Assembly (NCBI RefSeq): GCF_003425685.1
Contig: NZ_QJKM01000013.1
Span: forward strand, 124,001 to 188,000
From: Rhizobium terrae
GTDB lineage: Bacteria > Pseudomonadota > Alphaproteobacteria > Rhizobiales > Rhizobiaceae
Direction: 5' to 3'
DNA: 64,000 nucleotides
Within the stretch, counting starts at the first letter, position 1. Each line of letters opens with the position of its first letter. Below are positions 19,339 to 29,590 of the stretch, piece after piece. The notes beneath the pieces were generated by a model. The model did not search any database. It was given only the letters and a program-made list of their open reading frames with translations, and was not told the origin of the DNA. The translations under genes were made by a program, and so were the position numbers.

Positions 19339-19888
19339 CCGCTCTCTTCGTCGCATCGGGCTCGTCTCCGGCCTCGCCATGCTGGCAATTCTGACCGGCT
19401 GCCAGGTCCGGCCGCTGTATTCCGAATCGGCCGGCACCGGCGAACGCCTTGCCGCCGTCAGTTTCTCGCAGCCGAAAAGCCGGGTCGACCAGGTTATCCG
19501 CAACCACCTGGTTTTCCTGACCTCCGGCGGCGCCGGTGAATCGGTCCGGCCCGCCTATGACGTGACGCTGACCGCCAAGAGCACCGCGTCCAGCATCATC
19601 GACGACGAGGACGACGACAACGTCTCCACCACGGGCGTGCCGCTTCCCGGCCGCGTCCAGGTGGAAGCGACCTATACGCTGACGCGCCATAGCGATGGAC
19701 AGGTGCTGAAATCAGCCAAGCGCGAGGTCGTATCCCTTATCGACGTGTCCGGCCAGGGCTTTGCCAAGCTCCGGGCCGTCCGCGACGCTGAAAACCGGGC
19801 CGCAAGAGAGCTTGCTGAATTCATCCGCGCCGAAATCGCCATCGCGCTGGCGCGCGAACCTCAGCCGCAGACGGTATGGCAGAAATAA
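19328..19888 (+). CDS. lptE: LPS assembly lipoprotein LptE
   Basis: A 186-residue outer-membrane lipoprotein that plugs and assembles the LptD translocon for lipopolysaccharide export. The signal peptide ends in a lipobox, LAILTGC (about residues 19-25), placing the lipidated Cys at about 25. The sequence VRPLYS after it and the leuS-lptE-holA gene order support LptE. It starts at a TTG overlapping the leuS stop by 11 nt and ends 13 nt inside holA, so the three genes are translationally coupled. Confidence 0.88.
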   Translation: MSSDRSLRRIGLVSGLAMLAILTGCQVRPLYSESAGTGERLAAVSFSQPKSRVDQVIRNHLVFLTSGGAGESVRPAYDVTLTAKSTASSIIDDEDDDNVSTTGVPLPGRVQVEATYTLTRHSDGQVLKSAKREVVSLIDVSGQGFAKLRAVRDAENRAARELAEFIRAEIAIALAREPQPQTVWQK

Positions 19889-20907
19889 AATCTCACGAGT
19901 TCGAGCGCTTCGTCGACAGGGGCGCCGATCTCTACAGGATCTTCGTTATCTACGGACCCGACCGGGGCCTCGTCTCCGAACGGGCTGCCTTGCTGGCCGG
20001 CAAGACGGGCGTTTCACAGGACGACCCTTTCGCCATGCTCAAGCTCGACATCGCCGATCTCCAGGGCGATCCGGGCCGGCTGCTCGACGAGGTGAATTCG
20101 CTCGGTCTGTTCGGCGGCTCCAAGCTCGTCTGGTTGCGGGGGGCGGCAAATGAAAAACCTCTTCTCGATGCAATGCAGATTCTCGCCGGCGGCCCGGCTC
20201 CCGCCAATATCCTGATTGTCGAAGCCGGAGACCTGAAAAAGGGAAGCGGGCTGCGCAAGATCGCCGAACCGGCGAAGGGCGTAGCCGTCATTCCGTGTTA
20301 CGCGGACGACATAAAGGCCTTGAACGGCCTCATCGACTCCGAACTGGGCGGCGAAGGCCTGAGAATCAGCCCAGCCGCCCGCGAGAGGCTTCTGGAGTTG
20401 CTTGGTGGGGATCGCGTGGCATCCCGTAACGAAATCCGCAAACTGGCGCTTTACTGCCGCGGCATGGGCATGGTCGAGGAAGATCATGTCAATGAGATCA
20501 TCGGCGATGCCAGCTCCGTCTCCGCCGACGAAGCCGTCGATGCGATCCTGAGCGGCGACCTGCCGGGATTGCACCGCACCCTTCAAAAGTTGGTTTCCTC
20601 CAAAACGCCGGTTTTCCTCGTTCTTCAATCCTGTCTCAAACAACTCCAGCTGCTGGACGTGATGAAGTCGGAGATGGAGGAGAAGAAGCTGCCGGCGGGC
20701 CAGGTCATGATGACGCTCGGCCGGCATATCCATTTCAAGCGCAAGCCCCTTGTCGAGAAAGCGCTGAGAACGTGGAGCACGCCTATGTTGGCGCGTGAAA
20801 CGGAAAGGCTGCAGGCCGCGGTCCTGATGTCCCGTCAGAAGCAGAGCCTGGAGCCGAGCATCGCCTTCCAGGCTCTTATGGCAATTGCCATCCAATCCGG
20901 CCGGTGA
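19876..20907 (+). CDS. holA: DNA polymerase III delta subunit
   Basis: A 343-residue clamp-loader subunit that opens the beta sliding clamp. The AAA+-like N-terminal domain has FVIYGPDRGLVSERAALLAG and a degenerate nucleotide site, as usual for delta. The C-terminal collar domain has HIHFKRKPLVEKALRTWS. It overlaps lptE by 13 nt and converges with parB, with a gap of 6 nt. Confidence 0.92.
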   Translation: MAEIKSHEFERFVDRGADLYRIFVIYGPDRGLVSERAALLAGKTGVSQDDPFAMLKLDIADLQGDPGRLLDEVNSLGLFGGSKLVWLRGAANEKPLLDAMQILAGGPAPANILIVEAGDLKKGSGLRKIAEPAKGVAVIPCYADDIKALNGLIDSELGGEGLRISPAARERLLELLGGDRVASRNEIRKLALYCRGMGMVEEDHVNEIIGDASSVSADEAVDAILSGDLPGLHRTLQKLVSSKTPVFLVLQSCLKQLQLLDVMKSEMEEKKLPAGQVMMTLGRHIHFKRKPLVEKALRTWSTPMLARETERLQAAVLMSRQKQSLEPSIAFQALMAIAIQSGR

Positions 20908-20913
20908 AACGGA

Positions 20914-21795
20914 TCATCTCCGCTCCAGCAGCCGGCATATTTCCTCGAGCTGTTCCAGCGTCCGATATCCGATTCGGATCTGGCCGCTACCGTTCTTGTG
21001 ATTGATTTTCACATCCAGTCCGAGCGCGTCCGACAGCGTTCGCTCCAGAGCGAGAGTATCCGAATCCTTTTGTTCCGCTTTCGAAACGGATGGCGGTTCA
21101 GACTGAGCCTTGATATCGTTCTGCGCCAATCTTTCGGCATCGCGAACGGACATGCCCTTATTGACGATCGTACGCGCCAGGGTAACGGGATCGGATGTCG
21201 TAATAAGTGCACGGGCATGGCCCGCCGAAAGGCTGCCCGCTGCAAGCATGTCCCGTACCGGATCAGGAAGCTTCAGAAGACGCAGGCTGTTGGCCACATG
21301 GCTGCGGCTCTTGCCGATAATCTCTCCCAGATCGTTCTGGGTGTAGCCATGTTCGGCAATCAGTTGCTCGTAACCCAGGGCTTCTTCGAGCGGGTTGAGA
21401 TCTGATCGCTGGACGTTTTCGACAATGGCGATCTCGAGCGCCGTGCGGTCATCGACGTCACGAACGATAACCGGGATCTCGATGAGGCCAGCCAGCTGCG
21501 CGGCCCGCCAACGTCTTTCGCCGGCTATGATTTCATAGCGTTCCGCGCTCCGCGGCCGGACCACGACGGGCTGGACAATCCCATGTTGCCGTATCGAACT
21601 CGCAAGATCCTGAAGTTCGCCATCATCGAAATTTCGGCGTGGATTTTTCGGATTGCGCGAAACGTGCTCGATGGGAACCATTCGGTCGGCGCTCACGCCG
21701 CGTGGCGCGCTGTCCACAGGGACCGGTTGGTCCATCTCGCCGATAAGAGCCGCCAGACCGCGCCCGAGGCGCCTTTTCGAAAGATCGTCATTCAT
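20914..21795 (-). CDS. parB: Chromosome-partitioning protein ParB
   Basis: ParB is a CTP-dependent DNA clamp that loads at parS and spreads. The 293-residue protein begins with the usual KRRLGRGLAALIG motif. The CTP-binding domain has GERRWRAAQL (about 92-101) and ENVQRSDLNPLEEA. A helix-turn-helix follows with TQNDLGEIIGKSRSHVANSLRLL, and the C-terminal dimerisation domain is at the end. The ATG at 21795 is preferred to a GTG at 21804. Several matching parS palindromes lie in this window, the nearest 1.4 kb upstream in rsmG. Confidence 0.97.
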   Translation of the reverse strand: MNDDLSKRRLGRGLAALIGEMDQPVPVDSAPRGVSADRMVPIEHVSRNPKNPRRNFDDGELQDLASSIRQHGIVQPVVVRPRSAERYEIIAGERRWRAAQLAGLIEIPVIVRDVDDRTALEIAIVENVQRSDLNPLEEALGYEQLIAEHGYTQNDLGEIIGKSRSHVANSLRLLKLPDPVRDMLAAGSLSAGHARALITTSDPVTLARTIVNKGMSVRDAERLAQNDIKAQSEPPSVSKAEQKDSDTLALERTLSDALGLDVKINHKNGSGQIRIGYRTLEQLEEICRLLERR

Positions 21796-21819
21796 TCTGA
21801 TCACCTGTCACTCAAGGCC

Positions 21820-22611
21820 TCAGGCGGCCTTGCGCCTGCGTTCGCGCTGAATCACTTCCGACGCCAGTTGCAGATAGGCCTGGCTTCCGGCGCATTTCAG
21901 ATCATAGAGAATGGCCGGTTTGCCATAGGACGGAGCTTCCGAAACGCGGACATTGCGGGGAATAAGCGTATGATAGACCTTTTCCCCCAGATAAGTGCGC
22001 ACATCGTTGACCACCTGCTGCGCCAGATTGTTGCGCGCATCGAACATCGTCAGGACGATTCCCTGAATATCCAGCGAGGGATTGACGGTCCGCCGCACTT
22101 GATCCACCGTTTCCAGCAGTTGACTGAGACCTTCTAACGCAAAAAACTCGCATTGCAGAGGAACCAGGACCGAATGAGCCGCCGCCATCGCGTTCATCGT
22201 CAGTAGATTGAAGGATGGCGGGCAATCCACGAGAATATAGGAATAGGACAGCGCGTCATCACTGTTCAGCGCTCGACGAAGCTTGAAAGCACGATCCGGC
22301 GCCTGTGAGATCTCCATCTCGAAACCAAGCAGATCCATTGTGGAGGGCACGATGGAAAGATTGGGCACGGCGGTCGCCAAAGCCGACTCGGCGATAGAGT
22401 TATAACCCATGAGAAGGTCATAGGAGGAAAGCTTGCGATCCCGCCGCTCAATCCCGAGACCCGTGCTCGCATTCCCTTGCGGGTCGAGATCGATGATCAG
22501 CACCTGCTCGCCGATTGCAGCAAGCGCAGTAGCGAGATTTATGGCGGTTGTGGTCTTTCCGACGCCACCCTTTTGGTTGGCAATCGTAATAATCCGATTT
22601 TTCTCGAACAT
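21820..22611 (-). CDS. parA: Chromosome-partitioning ATPase ParA
   Basis: A 263-residue deviant-Walker ParA ATPase that moves ParB-parS complexes away from the old pole. The P-loop is ANQKGGVGKTTTAINLA (about 11-27) with both lysines. LIIDLDPQGNASTGLG and the YILVDCPPSFNLLTMNA switch region follow. It lies 24 nt upstream of parB on the same strand and shares its operon. Confidence 0.97.
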   Translation of the reverse strand: MFEKNRIITIANQKGGVGKTTTAINLATALAAIGEQVLIIDLDPQGNASTGLGIERRDRKLSSYDLLMGYNSIAESALATAVPNLSIVPSTMDLLGFEMEISQAPDRAFKLRRALNSDDALSYSYILVDCPPSFNLLTMNAMAAAHSVLVPLQCEFFALEGLSQLLETVDQVRRTVNPSLDIQGIVLTMFDARNNLAQQVVNDVRTYLGEKVYHTLIPRNVRVSEAPSYGKPAILYDLKCAGSQAYLQLASEVIQRERRRKAA

Positions 22612-22626
22612 GCCGCACCTGAAAAT

Positions 22627-23244
22627 CTAGGGTTCTTTGTGCCTTAAATTGCTGATTTCGAGGATTATGGAATCCGGCTCGACGGCACTCTTATGTTCTA
22701 CCAGATCAAAAGCCCAACCACCACGGGCTTTCGCAAGCTCCGTCAAGTAATCCCGGCCTTTATGAAAAAAGGCCCTTGTATTTTGCCGCTGCATCCATCC
22801 AGCCGAATAGGAAAGGAGCTGATCTAGGTCGGCCAAAGCACGCGCAGAGATACAGTCGCATTCAGGCACGGCCTCATAAGCAGCCTCGATGCGAATGGGA
22901 TGCACCGACCCCCGAGCTCCGGTCTCCGCCAGTGCCACGCGCAGAAAAGCCGCCTTTTTCTGATTGCTTTCGATGAGGTGCACCCAGCCGTCATTCGCTT
23001 CCTTCAGCAGAATTGCAGTGATAACGCCGGGAAATCCCCCTCCCGAGCCGAGGTCCGCCCAGCGGCATGGTACCGGCTGAAGCTGAAAGATCTGAGCACT
23101 ATCCGCAATATGGCGATCCCATAATTCGCCCATGGTGGAGGGCGCTATGAGATTGATGGCCTTGGCCCATTTTCGAAAGAGATGAGAGAAATGCTCAAGC
23201 CTCTCCTGCGTTTCACGTGAAACACTCTTCCCGTTCAATAACAT
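22627..23244 (-). CDS. rsmG: 16S rRNA (guanine-N7) methyltransferase RsmG
   Basis: A 205-residue SAM methyltransferase (formerly GidB) that makes m7G527 in 16S rRNA. SAM-binding features are WADLGSGGGFPGVITAILL and VHLIESNQKKAAFLR. The ATG at 23244 shares one base with the mnmG stop (TGATG). A TTG at 23247 is also possible. The N-terminal LNGKSVSRETQERL contains VSRET, encoded by a near-perfect parS palindrome. Confidence 0.95.
   Translation of the reverse strand: MLLNGKSVSRETQERLEHFSHLFRKWAKAINLIAPSTMGELWDRHIADSAQIFQLQPVPCRWADLGSGGGFPGVITAILLKEANDGWVHLIESNQKKAAFLRVALAETGARGSVHPIRIEAAYEAVPECDCISARALADLDQLLSYSAGWMQRQNTRAFFHKGRDYLTELAKARGGWAFDLVEHKSAVEPDSIILEISNLRHKEP
23209..23224. other. parS site within rsmG
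   Basis: CGTTTCACGTGAAACA matches TGTTTCACGTGAAACA at 15 of 16 positions and contains the perfect 14-bp palindrome GTTTCACGTGAAAC. It is the best parS in the window and lies 1.4 kb from parB. Confidence 0.9.
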
Positions 23245-25124
23245 CAAGAGACTCGCTTAAATCGTTCCGCGGTATCTTCCTGCTTCCGGAGGAGCGCCAC
23301 AAGAAGAGCCAATGCCGCGGGTGTCATGCCATCAATTTTAGCGGCCTGGGCCAGATTTGCCGGTTTTGTCCGAGTGAGTTTCAGCCGCAATTCATTGGAG
23401 AGCCCCGGGATGGCAGAGAAATCAAACTCGACCGGAATAATCCGGGCCTCGTCGCGACGGGTCGCATGGATATCTGCCGCCTGCCGATCCATATAAACGG
23501 CATAGGCCGCCTCGATTTGCAAAGCTTCGGACGCTCTGCCATCAAGCTGGCTCAACTCCGGCCATAACAGCCGGAGTTTATCGACAGACTGATCTGGATA
23601 GGACAATAGGTCATACGCCGTTCTGCGAATCCCATCCCTGTTGAGCTTCATCCCTTGCCGATTTGCTTCGTCGGGCGTGACGGTAAGCGATTTGAGAAGC
23701 TGGCGGCCGAGATCCAGACTTCTTTCATAATCGCGGAACCGCGAGGATCGCTCGGCACCGACGCATCCCATCGCTATGCCTTCTGCAGTAAGCCGAACAT
23801 CGGCATTATCCGCGCGAAGCGATAACCGATATTCCGCCCGGGAGGTGAACATCCGATAGGGCTCGGTGACCCCCTTCGAGGTAAGATCGTCGATCATAAC
23901 GCCGATATAGGAACCCGCACGGCTGAATATGTGGGATTCCCCGCCGGAGGCCCGACGGGCCGCATTGAGGCCAGCGACGAGTCCTTGGGCAGCAGCCTCC
24001 TCATACCCTGTCGTACCATTGATCTGCCCCGCCAGAAAAAGCCCTGGGATCTTCCGGACCTCCAGGCTCGCCGTAAGTTCGCGCGGGTCCACGTGATCAT
24101 ATTCGATCGCATAACCTGGCTGCAGGATGGCCACTCTCTCCAAACCGGGGATCGTGCGAATAAATGCCTCCTGAACCGCGGCGGGCAGGGAAGTCGAAAT
24201 GCCATTCGGGTAGACGGTCGGATCGTCCAAACCTTCCGGCTCCAGAAAAATCTGATGCCCGTCCCGCTCGCCGAACCGGACGATCTTGTCTTCGATCGAT
24301 GGGCAATAACGCGGCCCTACGCCTTCGATCTGACCGGAATACATGGCGGATAGATGAATGTTGTCGGCAATGATCTTGTGCGTTGCTTCCGTCGTGCGCG
24401 TCACGCCGCAGGCGATCTGCGGCGTCGTAATCCGATCAGTCATAAAGGAGAAAGGTACCGGGTCTTCATCGGCCTCCTGACGTCCGACGTTCTCCCAATC
24501 GATGCTGTTTCCGTCCAGCCGCGCCGGCGTGCCGGTCTTCAGCCTGCCGAGTTGGAGGCCAAAATGCGCAAGCGTTTTCGAGAGCCCGAGGGAGGGCGCT
24601 TCACCCACTCGTCCGGCGGGAATCTTTTCATTTCCGATATGAATAAGGCCCCGGAGAAAGGTGCCGGTTGTCAGTACAGTCGTTCCGCATCCGAATCGAC
24701 GTCCGTCTTTGAGGATGACCGCGACAACCGCACCATCCTTGACCTCGATGTCGAAAGCATCCCCTTCGATGACCGTCAGGTTGGCATGCTGGAATATTTC
24801 CCGCTGCATCGCCTGCCGGTAGAGCTTGCGATCGGCCTGGGTGCGGGGTCCGCGGACTGCCGGCCCTTTTTTCCTGTTCAAGAGCCGGAACTGGATGCCT
24901 GCCTGGTCCGCCACTCTTCCCATCAGGCCATCCAGGGCGTCCACCTCACGGACCAGGTGACCTTTCCCCAGCCCGCCGATCGCCGGATTGCAGGACATCA
25001 CCCCGATCGTCTCACGTTTGTGCGTCACCAGCGCCGTATTCGCGCCCATGCGTGCGGCAGCGCTGGCAGCTTCGCAGCCCGCATGCCCTCCGCCGATGAC
25101 GATCACGTCAAATGTCATATCCAT
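23244..25124 (-). CDS. mnmG: tRNA U34 carboxymethylaminomethyl synthase, FAD subunit MnmG
   Basis: MnmG (GidA) works with MnmE to build the cmnm5 modification on wobble U34. It is 626 residues, the normal length. The FAD-binding motif VIVIGGGHAGCEAASAAARMG is at about 7-27. SCNPAIGGLGKGHLVREVDALDG and the PYRMFTSRAEYRLSLRADNAD segment are family hallmarks. The ATG at 25124 has AGGTG 7 nt upstream. A parS-like site lies in the 37-nt gap to mnmE. Confidence 0.97.
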   Translation of the reverse strand: MDMTFDVIVIGGGHAGCEAASAAARMGANTALVTHKRETIGVMSCNPAIGGLGKGHLVREVDALDGLMGRVADQAGIQFRLLNRKKGPAVRGPRTQADRKLYRQAMQREIFQHANLTVIEGDAFDIEVKDGAVVAVILKDGRRFGCGTTVLTTGTFLRGLIHIGNEKIPAGRVGEAPSLGLSKTLAHFGLQLGRLKTGTPARLDGNSIDWENVGRQEADEDPVPFSFMTDRITTPQIACGVTRTTEATHKIIADNIHLSAMYSGQIEGVGPRYCPSIEDKIVRFGERDGHQIFLEPEGLDDPTVYPNGISTSLPAAVQEAFIRTIPGLERVAILQPGYAIEYDHVDPRELTASLEVRKIPGLFLAGQINGTTGYEEAAAQGLVAGLNAARRASGGESHIFSRAGSYIGVMIDDLTSKGVTEPYRMFTSRAEYRLSLRADNADVRLTAEGIAMGCVGAERSSRFRDYERSLDLGRQLLKSLTVTPDEANRQGMKLNRDGIRRTAYDLLSYPDQSVDKLRLLWPELSQLDGRASEALQIEAAYAVYMDRQAADIHATRRDEARIIPVEFDFSAIPGLSNELRLKLTRTKPANLAQAAKIDGMTPAALALLVALLRKQEDTAERFKRVS

Positions 25125-25148
25125 ATGTCACCTCATGAAACGGAAATG

Positions 25149-25164
25149 CGTTTCACGTGAATCA
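25149..25164. other. parS site between mnmG and mnmE
   Basis: CGTTTCACGTGAATCA matches the parS consensus at 14 of 16 positions with an intact CACGTG core. It overlaps the last bases of mnmE. Confidence 0.8.
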
Positions 25165-26469
25165 CTTCCCAATGCAGAATTGCGAAAATATGATGTCGAG
25201 CAACTGCTCGATATCGACGCGGCCGGTAATCCGGCCCAATGACGTTGCCGCTGCCCTCAAGCTTTCCGCGCGCAGGTCCAGCTCCCGGCCGTTTAACGCT
25301 TCCGCGATGAAATTGGAAGCCTCTTTAAGATATTGATGATGCCGCAACCGGCTCGGGACAAGCGATCCCGACCACACGCGCCGAAGCTCCGCCAATATCC
25401 TTTCCCGCAACTCCGGCAGTCCTTCGCCGGTCAGGGTCGATATGCAGAGATCGTATTCCGGGGATCGGGCATGAGCATCGAGCTTCGTTCCGATCCTGAG
25501 CAATGATGCGGGAGAGGCAGGCGCGACATGTTTCGAATCCGAATCGATTTCCTGAAGCTGCAGGATCATATCCGCCTGTTCGATCGCAGCCCGAGCACGC
25601 CTCACACCTTCGCGCTCGACGATATCCTCGGTCTCCCGCAGACCGGCGGTGTCAAAAAACCGCACCAGGTAGCCCTCTATGTCGAGATCGACATGGAGAA
25701 TATCCCGGGTCGTGCCGGCAATTTCCGTCACGATTGCCACGTCGCGTTTCGCGAGTGCGTTGAGGAGGCTCGATTTGCCTGAATTCGGAGGCCCGGCGAT
25801 GACGATCTTGTACCCGTCGCGAATGATCTCACCTGCCTTGGCGGCAGACCGGTGCTCCTCTATTTCCAGATAGAGGTCACCGATATCGGACCAGATCCTT
25901 TCCGATACCGAACCCGGAACATCGTCCTCGTCGGCGAAATCCAACTCTGCCTCGATCAGGGCTCGGGCGCGTGTCAGGCGCTCGGCCCACTGCATATAGA
26001 GAGCCGATTGGCCCCCAAAACTCTGCTCCACGGCAAGCCGCCGCTGCATCTCCGTTTCTGCACCAACGAGGTCCGCAAGCCCTTCCGCTTCGACAAGATC
26101 CAGCTTGCCGTTTTCGAAGGCGCGACGGGTAAACTCGCCTGCTTCGGCAAGGCGGAGACCGGGGATAGTCTCCAACATGTCGTAGATCGCCGCCACCACC
26201 GCCCGGCTTCCATGCAGATGAAGCTCGACGCAATCCTCGCCGGTGAAAGAAGCAGGTTTCATAAAGGCAAGGATGAGAGCCTGGTCGAGGACTAGACCGT
26301 TCCGGCCGCGAATCGTTCTGAGAACCGCCCTGCGATCGGAGGACATGGGACCTGCGAGAATTTCAGCCGCATGAAAAGCCAACGATCCGCTCAACCGTAC
26401 GACCGCAACGCCCGCCGGCAGGGTTCCGCTGGAAAGCGCAAAGATCGTGTCGTTATCTGACTGGGCCAT
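25162..26469 (-). CDS. mnmE: tRNA modification GTPase MnmE
   Basis: A 435-residue partner of MnmG. The N-terminal formyl-THF domain (about 1-120) precedes a helical domain interrupted by the G domain (about 220-365). G1 is GPPNSGKSSLLNAL, G2 is the TTRD of EIAGTTRDILHVD and G3 is DTAGLRETED. The C-terminal catalytic cysteine is in FCIGK. The G4 position normally reading NKxD reads TKLD here. The short 435-residue length fits alphaproteobacterial forms. It is transcribed with mnmG and rsmG. Confidence 0.96.
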   Translation of the reverse strand: MAQSDNDTIFALSSGTLPAGVAVVRLSGSLAFHAAEILAGPMSSDRRAVLRTIRGRNGLVLDQALILAFMKPASFTGEDCVELHLHGSRAVVAAIYDMLETIPGLRLAEAGEFTRRAFENGKLDLVEAEGLADLVGAETEMQRRLAVEQSFGGQSALYMQWAERLTRARALIEAELDFADEDDVPGSVSERIWSDIGDLYLEIEEHRSAAKAGEIIRDGYKIVIAGPPNSGKSSLLNALAKRDVAIVTEIAGTTRDILHVDLDIEGYLVRFFDTAGLRETEDIVEREGVRRARAAIEQADMILQLQEIDSDSKHVAPASPASLLRIGTKLDAHARSPEYDLCISTLTGEGLPELRERILAELRRVWSGSLVPSRLRHHQYLKEASNFIAEALNGRELDLRAESLRAAATSLGRITGRVDIEQLLDIIFSQFCIGK

Positions 26470-26503
26470 CGGACGGGTTTATCAGAAATGTGCTCAAACT
26501 GAA

Positions 26504-26529
26504 AAGCGCCCGGTTAGAACCAGGCGCTT
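26504..26529 (-). terminator. Terminator of rho
   Basis: On the minus strand AAGCGCC is followed by TGGTT, a short loop, AACCG and GGCGCTT, then TTTTC. The hairpin lies 27 nt after the rho stop codon. Confidence 0.75.
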
Positions 26530-26555
26530 CATAGCGGTGTGAATCCGGCTAAGGA

Positions 26556-27821
<1,266 letters not shown>

Positions 27822-27948
27822 GAAGGGGACCACATTGAGATTTTTTGGGGAATGTAGGCGTGTCGGTGAAATTCGCTACCGCGGAAGATGATCCGGGGAC
27901 GATGGAAAATTACACGCATGCCACGAGATGAGATGACGAGGAAAATAG

Positions 27949-27964
27949 CGATTCACGTGGAACG
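27949..27964. other. Degenerate parS-like site upstream of rho
   Basis: CGATTCACGTGGAACG; its reverse complement CGTTCCACGTGAATCG matches TGTTNCACGTGAAACA except at three outer positions. The CACGTG core is intact. It lies between hemJ and rho. Confidence 0.5.
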
Positions 27965-28013
27965 CCGCAAGGGGTAAGACGGATTTCTTTGCCAAAGAAC
28001 GAAGATGGAGCCG

Positions 28014-28559
28014 TCAGAACGGTTTCACGATCACGAGAATCACGATCCCGATCATCAGAACGGTCGGAAGCTCATTCATTATCCGCCAGTAGCGCGGCGT
28101 TTTGCGCGGGCCGTCGGCGGCAAAATTGACCACCGCGCGACTAAACAGCACATGCACCATGGTCAGCAACACGACCAGGGCGATTTTCGCATGCAGCCAG
28201 CCGCCGCGGAAGGCATACGCTTCCCATGCAAGATAAAGACCCAGAACCCAGGTCACCATCATCGCCGGGTTCATGATGATCTTCAGGAGCCGCCGCTCCA
28301 TCATCTTGAAGGTTTCGGATTGCGCCGAACCCGGCTCCGCATCGCTGTGGTAGATGAAAAGCCGCGGCATGTAGAGCAGCCCGGCCATCCAGGATATGAC
28401 CGCGATGACGTGAAAAGCCTTGATGTAGAGAAGAAAATCGTTCGGCCGCGCGAGATAGACCGCAGCCAGGATGGCGATGAACACGCCGAGCGCGATGAAG
28501 GCGCGCAGCGCCGATCGCCGCCCCGCCACCTCGCCCGCCTGCTTCTCCTCACCGTTCAC
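28014..28559 (-). CDS. hemJ: Protoporphyrinogen IX oxidase HemJ
   Basis: A 181-residue membrane protein of the HemJ (UPF0093) family, which oxidises protoporphyrinogen IX in many bacteria lacking HemG or HemY. About four to five hydrophobic segments are visible. The conserved His is in AFHVIAVISWMAGLLYMPRLF (about 49-69). Its ATG overlaps the hemE stop by 4 nt, linking it to an enzyme two steps earlier in the same pathway. Confidence 0.92.
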   Translation of the reverse strand: MNGEEKQAGEVAGRRSALRAFIALGVFIAILAAVYLARPNDFLLYIKAFHVIAVISWMAGLLYMPRLFIYHSDAEPGSAQSETFKMMERRLLKIIMNPAMMVTWVLGLYLAWEAYAFRGGWLHAKIALVVLLTMVHVLFSRAVVNFAADGPRKTPRYWRIMNELPTVLMIGIVILVIVKPF

Positions 28560-29590
28560 GCCTTTGCTCCCCGCACCCGTTCGACCAGCTGCGTCACATG
28601 GTCCGGATCGGCCTCCGGCGTGATCCCGTGGCCGAGGTTGAAGATCAGCGGCCCGTTGCCCAGTGTTTCGAGAATGGCATCGATACCGTCCTCGAGCGAG
28701 CGCCCGCCGGCGACAACGCGCATCGGATCAAGATTGCCCTGCACTGGTCCGTCCTTCTGCAGTTCAGCCGCGAACGACAACGGCACCGACCAGTCGAGGC
28801 CGATCGCATCCGCGCCGGTCTTCTGCCGGTAGGATTTCAGGTTCAGTCCGGCGCCCTTGGCAAAAGCGATGATCTTGGCGGCTGGTCGAGCTTTGCGGAC
28901 GATCTCGATCATGCGCGCCACCGGCTTTGCGGCATAGGCCTCGAATTCCTTCTCACCGAGCACACCCGCCCAGGAATCGAAAATCTGCACCGCATCCGCA
29001 CCAGCATCGATCTGGGCGATGAGATATTCCGCGGAGACCTCCGCCAAGAACGACAGCAGTTTTTCAAAAGCCTCAGGATGCCGGTAGGCGAACAGCCGGG
29101 CAGGGGCCTGATCCGACGTTCCATGGCCGGCGATCATATAGGTCGCCACTGTCCAGGGCGCTCCGCAGAAACCGAGCAGCGTCGTCTCGGCAGGCAATTC
29201 ATTCCGCAAACGGCGGACCGTCTCGATCACCGGAGCAAGATGGGAAAGAACCCCCTCGCTCTTCAGAACCTCGATGCCGGCGACATCGATCGGGTCCATC
29301 TGCGGGCCTTCGCCCTGGACAAAACGAACATTCCTGTGAAGCGCGTCGGGGATGACCAGGATATCGGAAAACAGGATGGCCGCGTCGAACCCGTAGCGCC
29401 GGATTGGCTGGAGGGTGACCTCGACAGCCAAATCCGGCGTGTAACAGAGATCGAGAAAACCTCCCGCCTTGGCACGGGTTTCCCGGTATTCCGGCAGATA
29501 CCGTCCTGCCTGCCTCATCAGCCAGATCGGTGGCGGAGCGACGGCCTTGCCGTTCAGCACCTCGACGATTTTCCGGTATGGGCCGGTCAA
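28556..29590 (-). CDS. hemE: Uroporphyrinogen decarboxylase
   Basis: A 344-residue cytosolic enzyme that converts uroporphyrinogen III to coproporphyrinogen III. The N-terminal PIWLMRQAGRYLPEYRETR holds the substrate-binding arginines, and DAAILFSDILVIPDAL and GFCGAPWTVATYMIAG are family signatures. The start is TTG at 29590, preceded by AGGGAG. In Caulobacter and relatives hemE flanks the chromosome origin, and the non-coding stretch just upstream here has origin-like features. Confidence 0.96.
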   Translation of the reverse strand: MTGPYRKIVEVLNGKAVAPPPIWLMRQAGRYLPEYRETRAKAGGFLDLCYTPDLAVEVTLQPIRRYGFDAAILFSDILVIPDALHRNVRFVQGEGPQMDPIDVAGIEVLKSEGVLSHLAPVIETVRRLRNELPAETTLLGFCGAPWTVATYMIAGHGTSDQAPARLFAYRHPEAFEKLLSFLAEVSAEYLIAQIDAGADAVQIFDSWAGVLGEKEFEAYAAKPVARMIEIVRKARPAAKIIAFAKGAGLNLKSYRQKTGADAIGLDWSVPLSFAAELQKDGPVQGNLDPMRVVAGGRSLEDGIDAILETLGNGPLIFNLGHGITPEADPDHVTQLVERVRGAKA

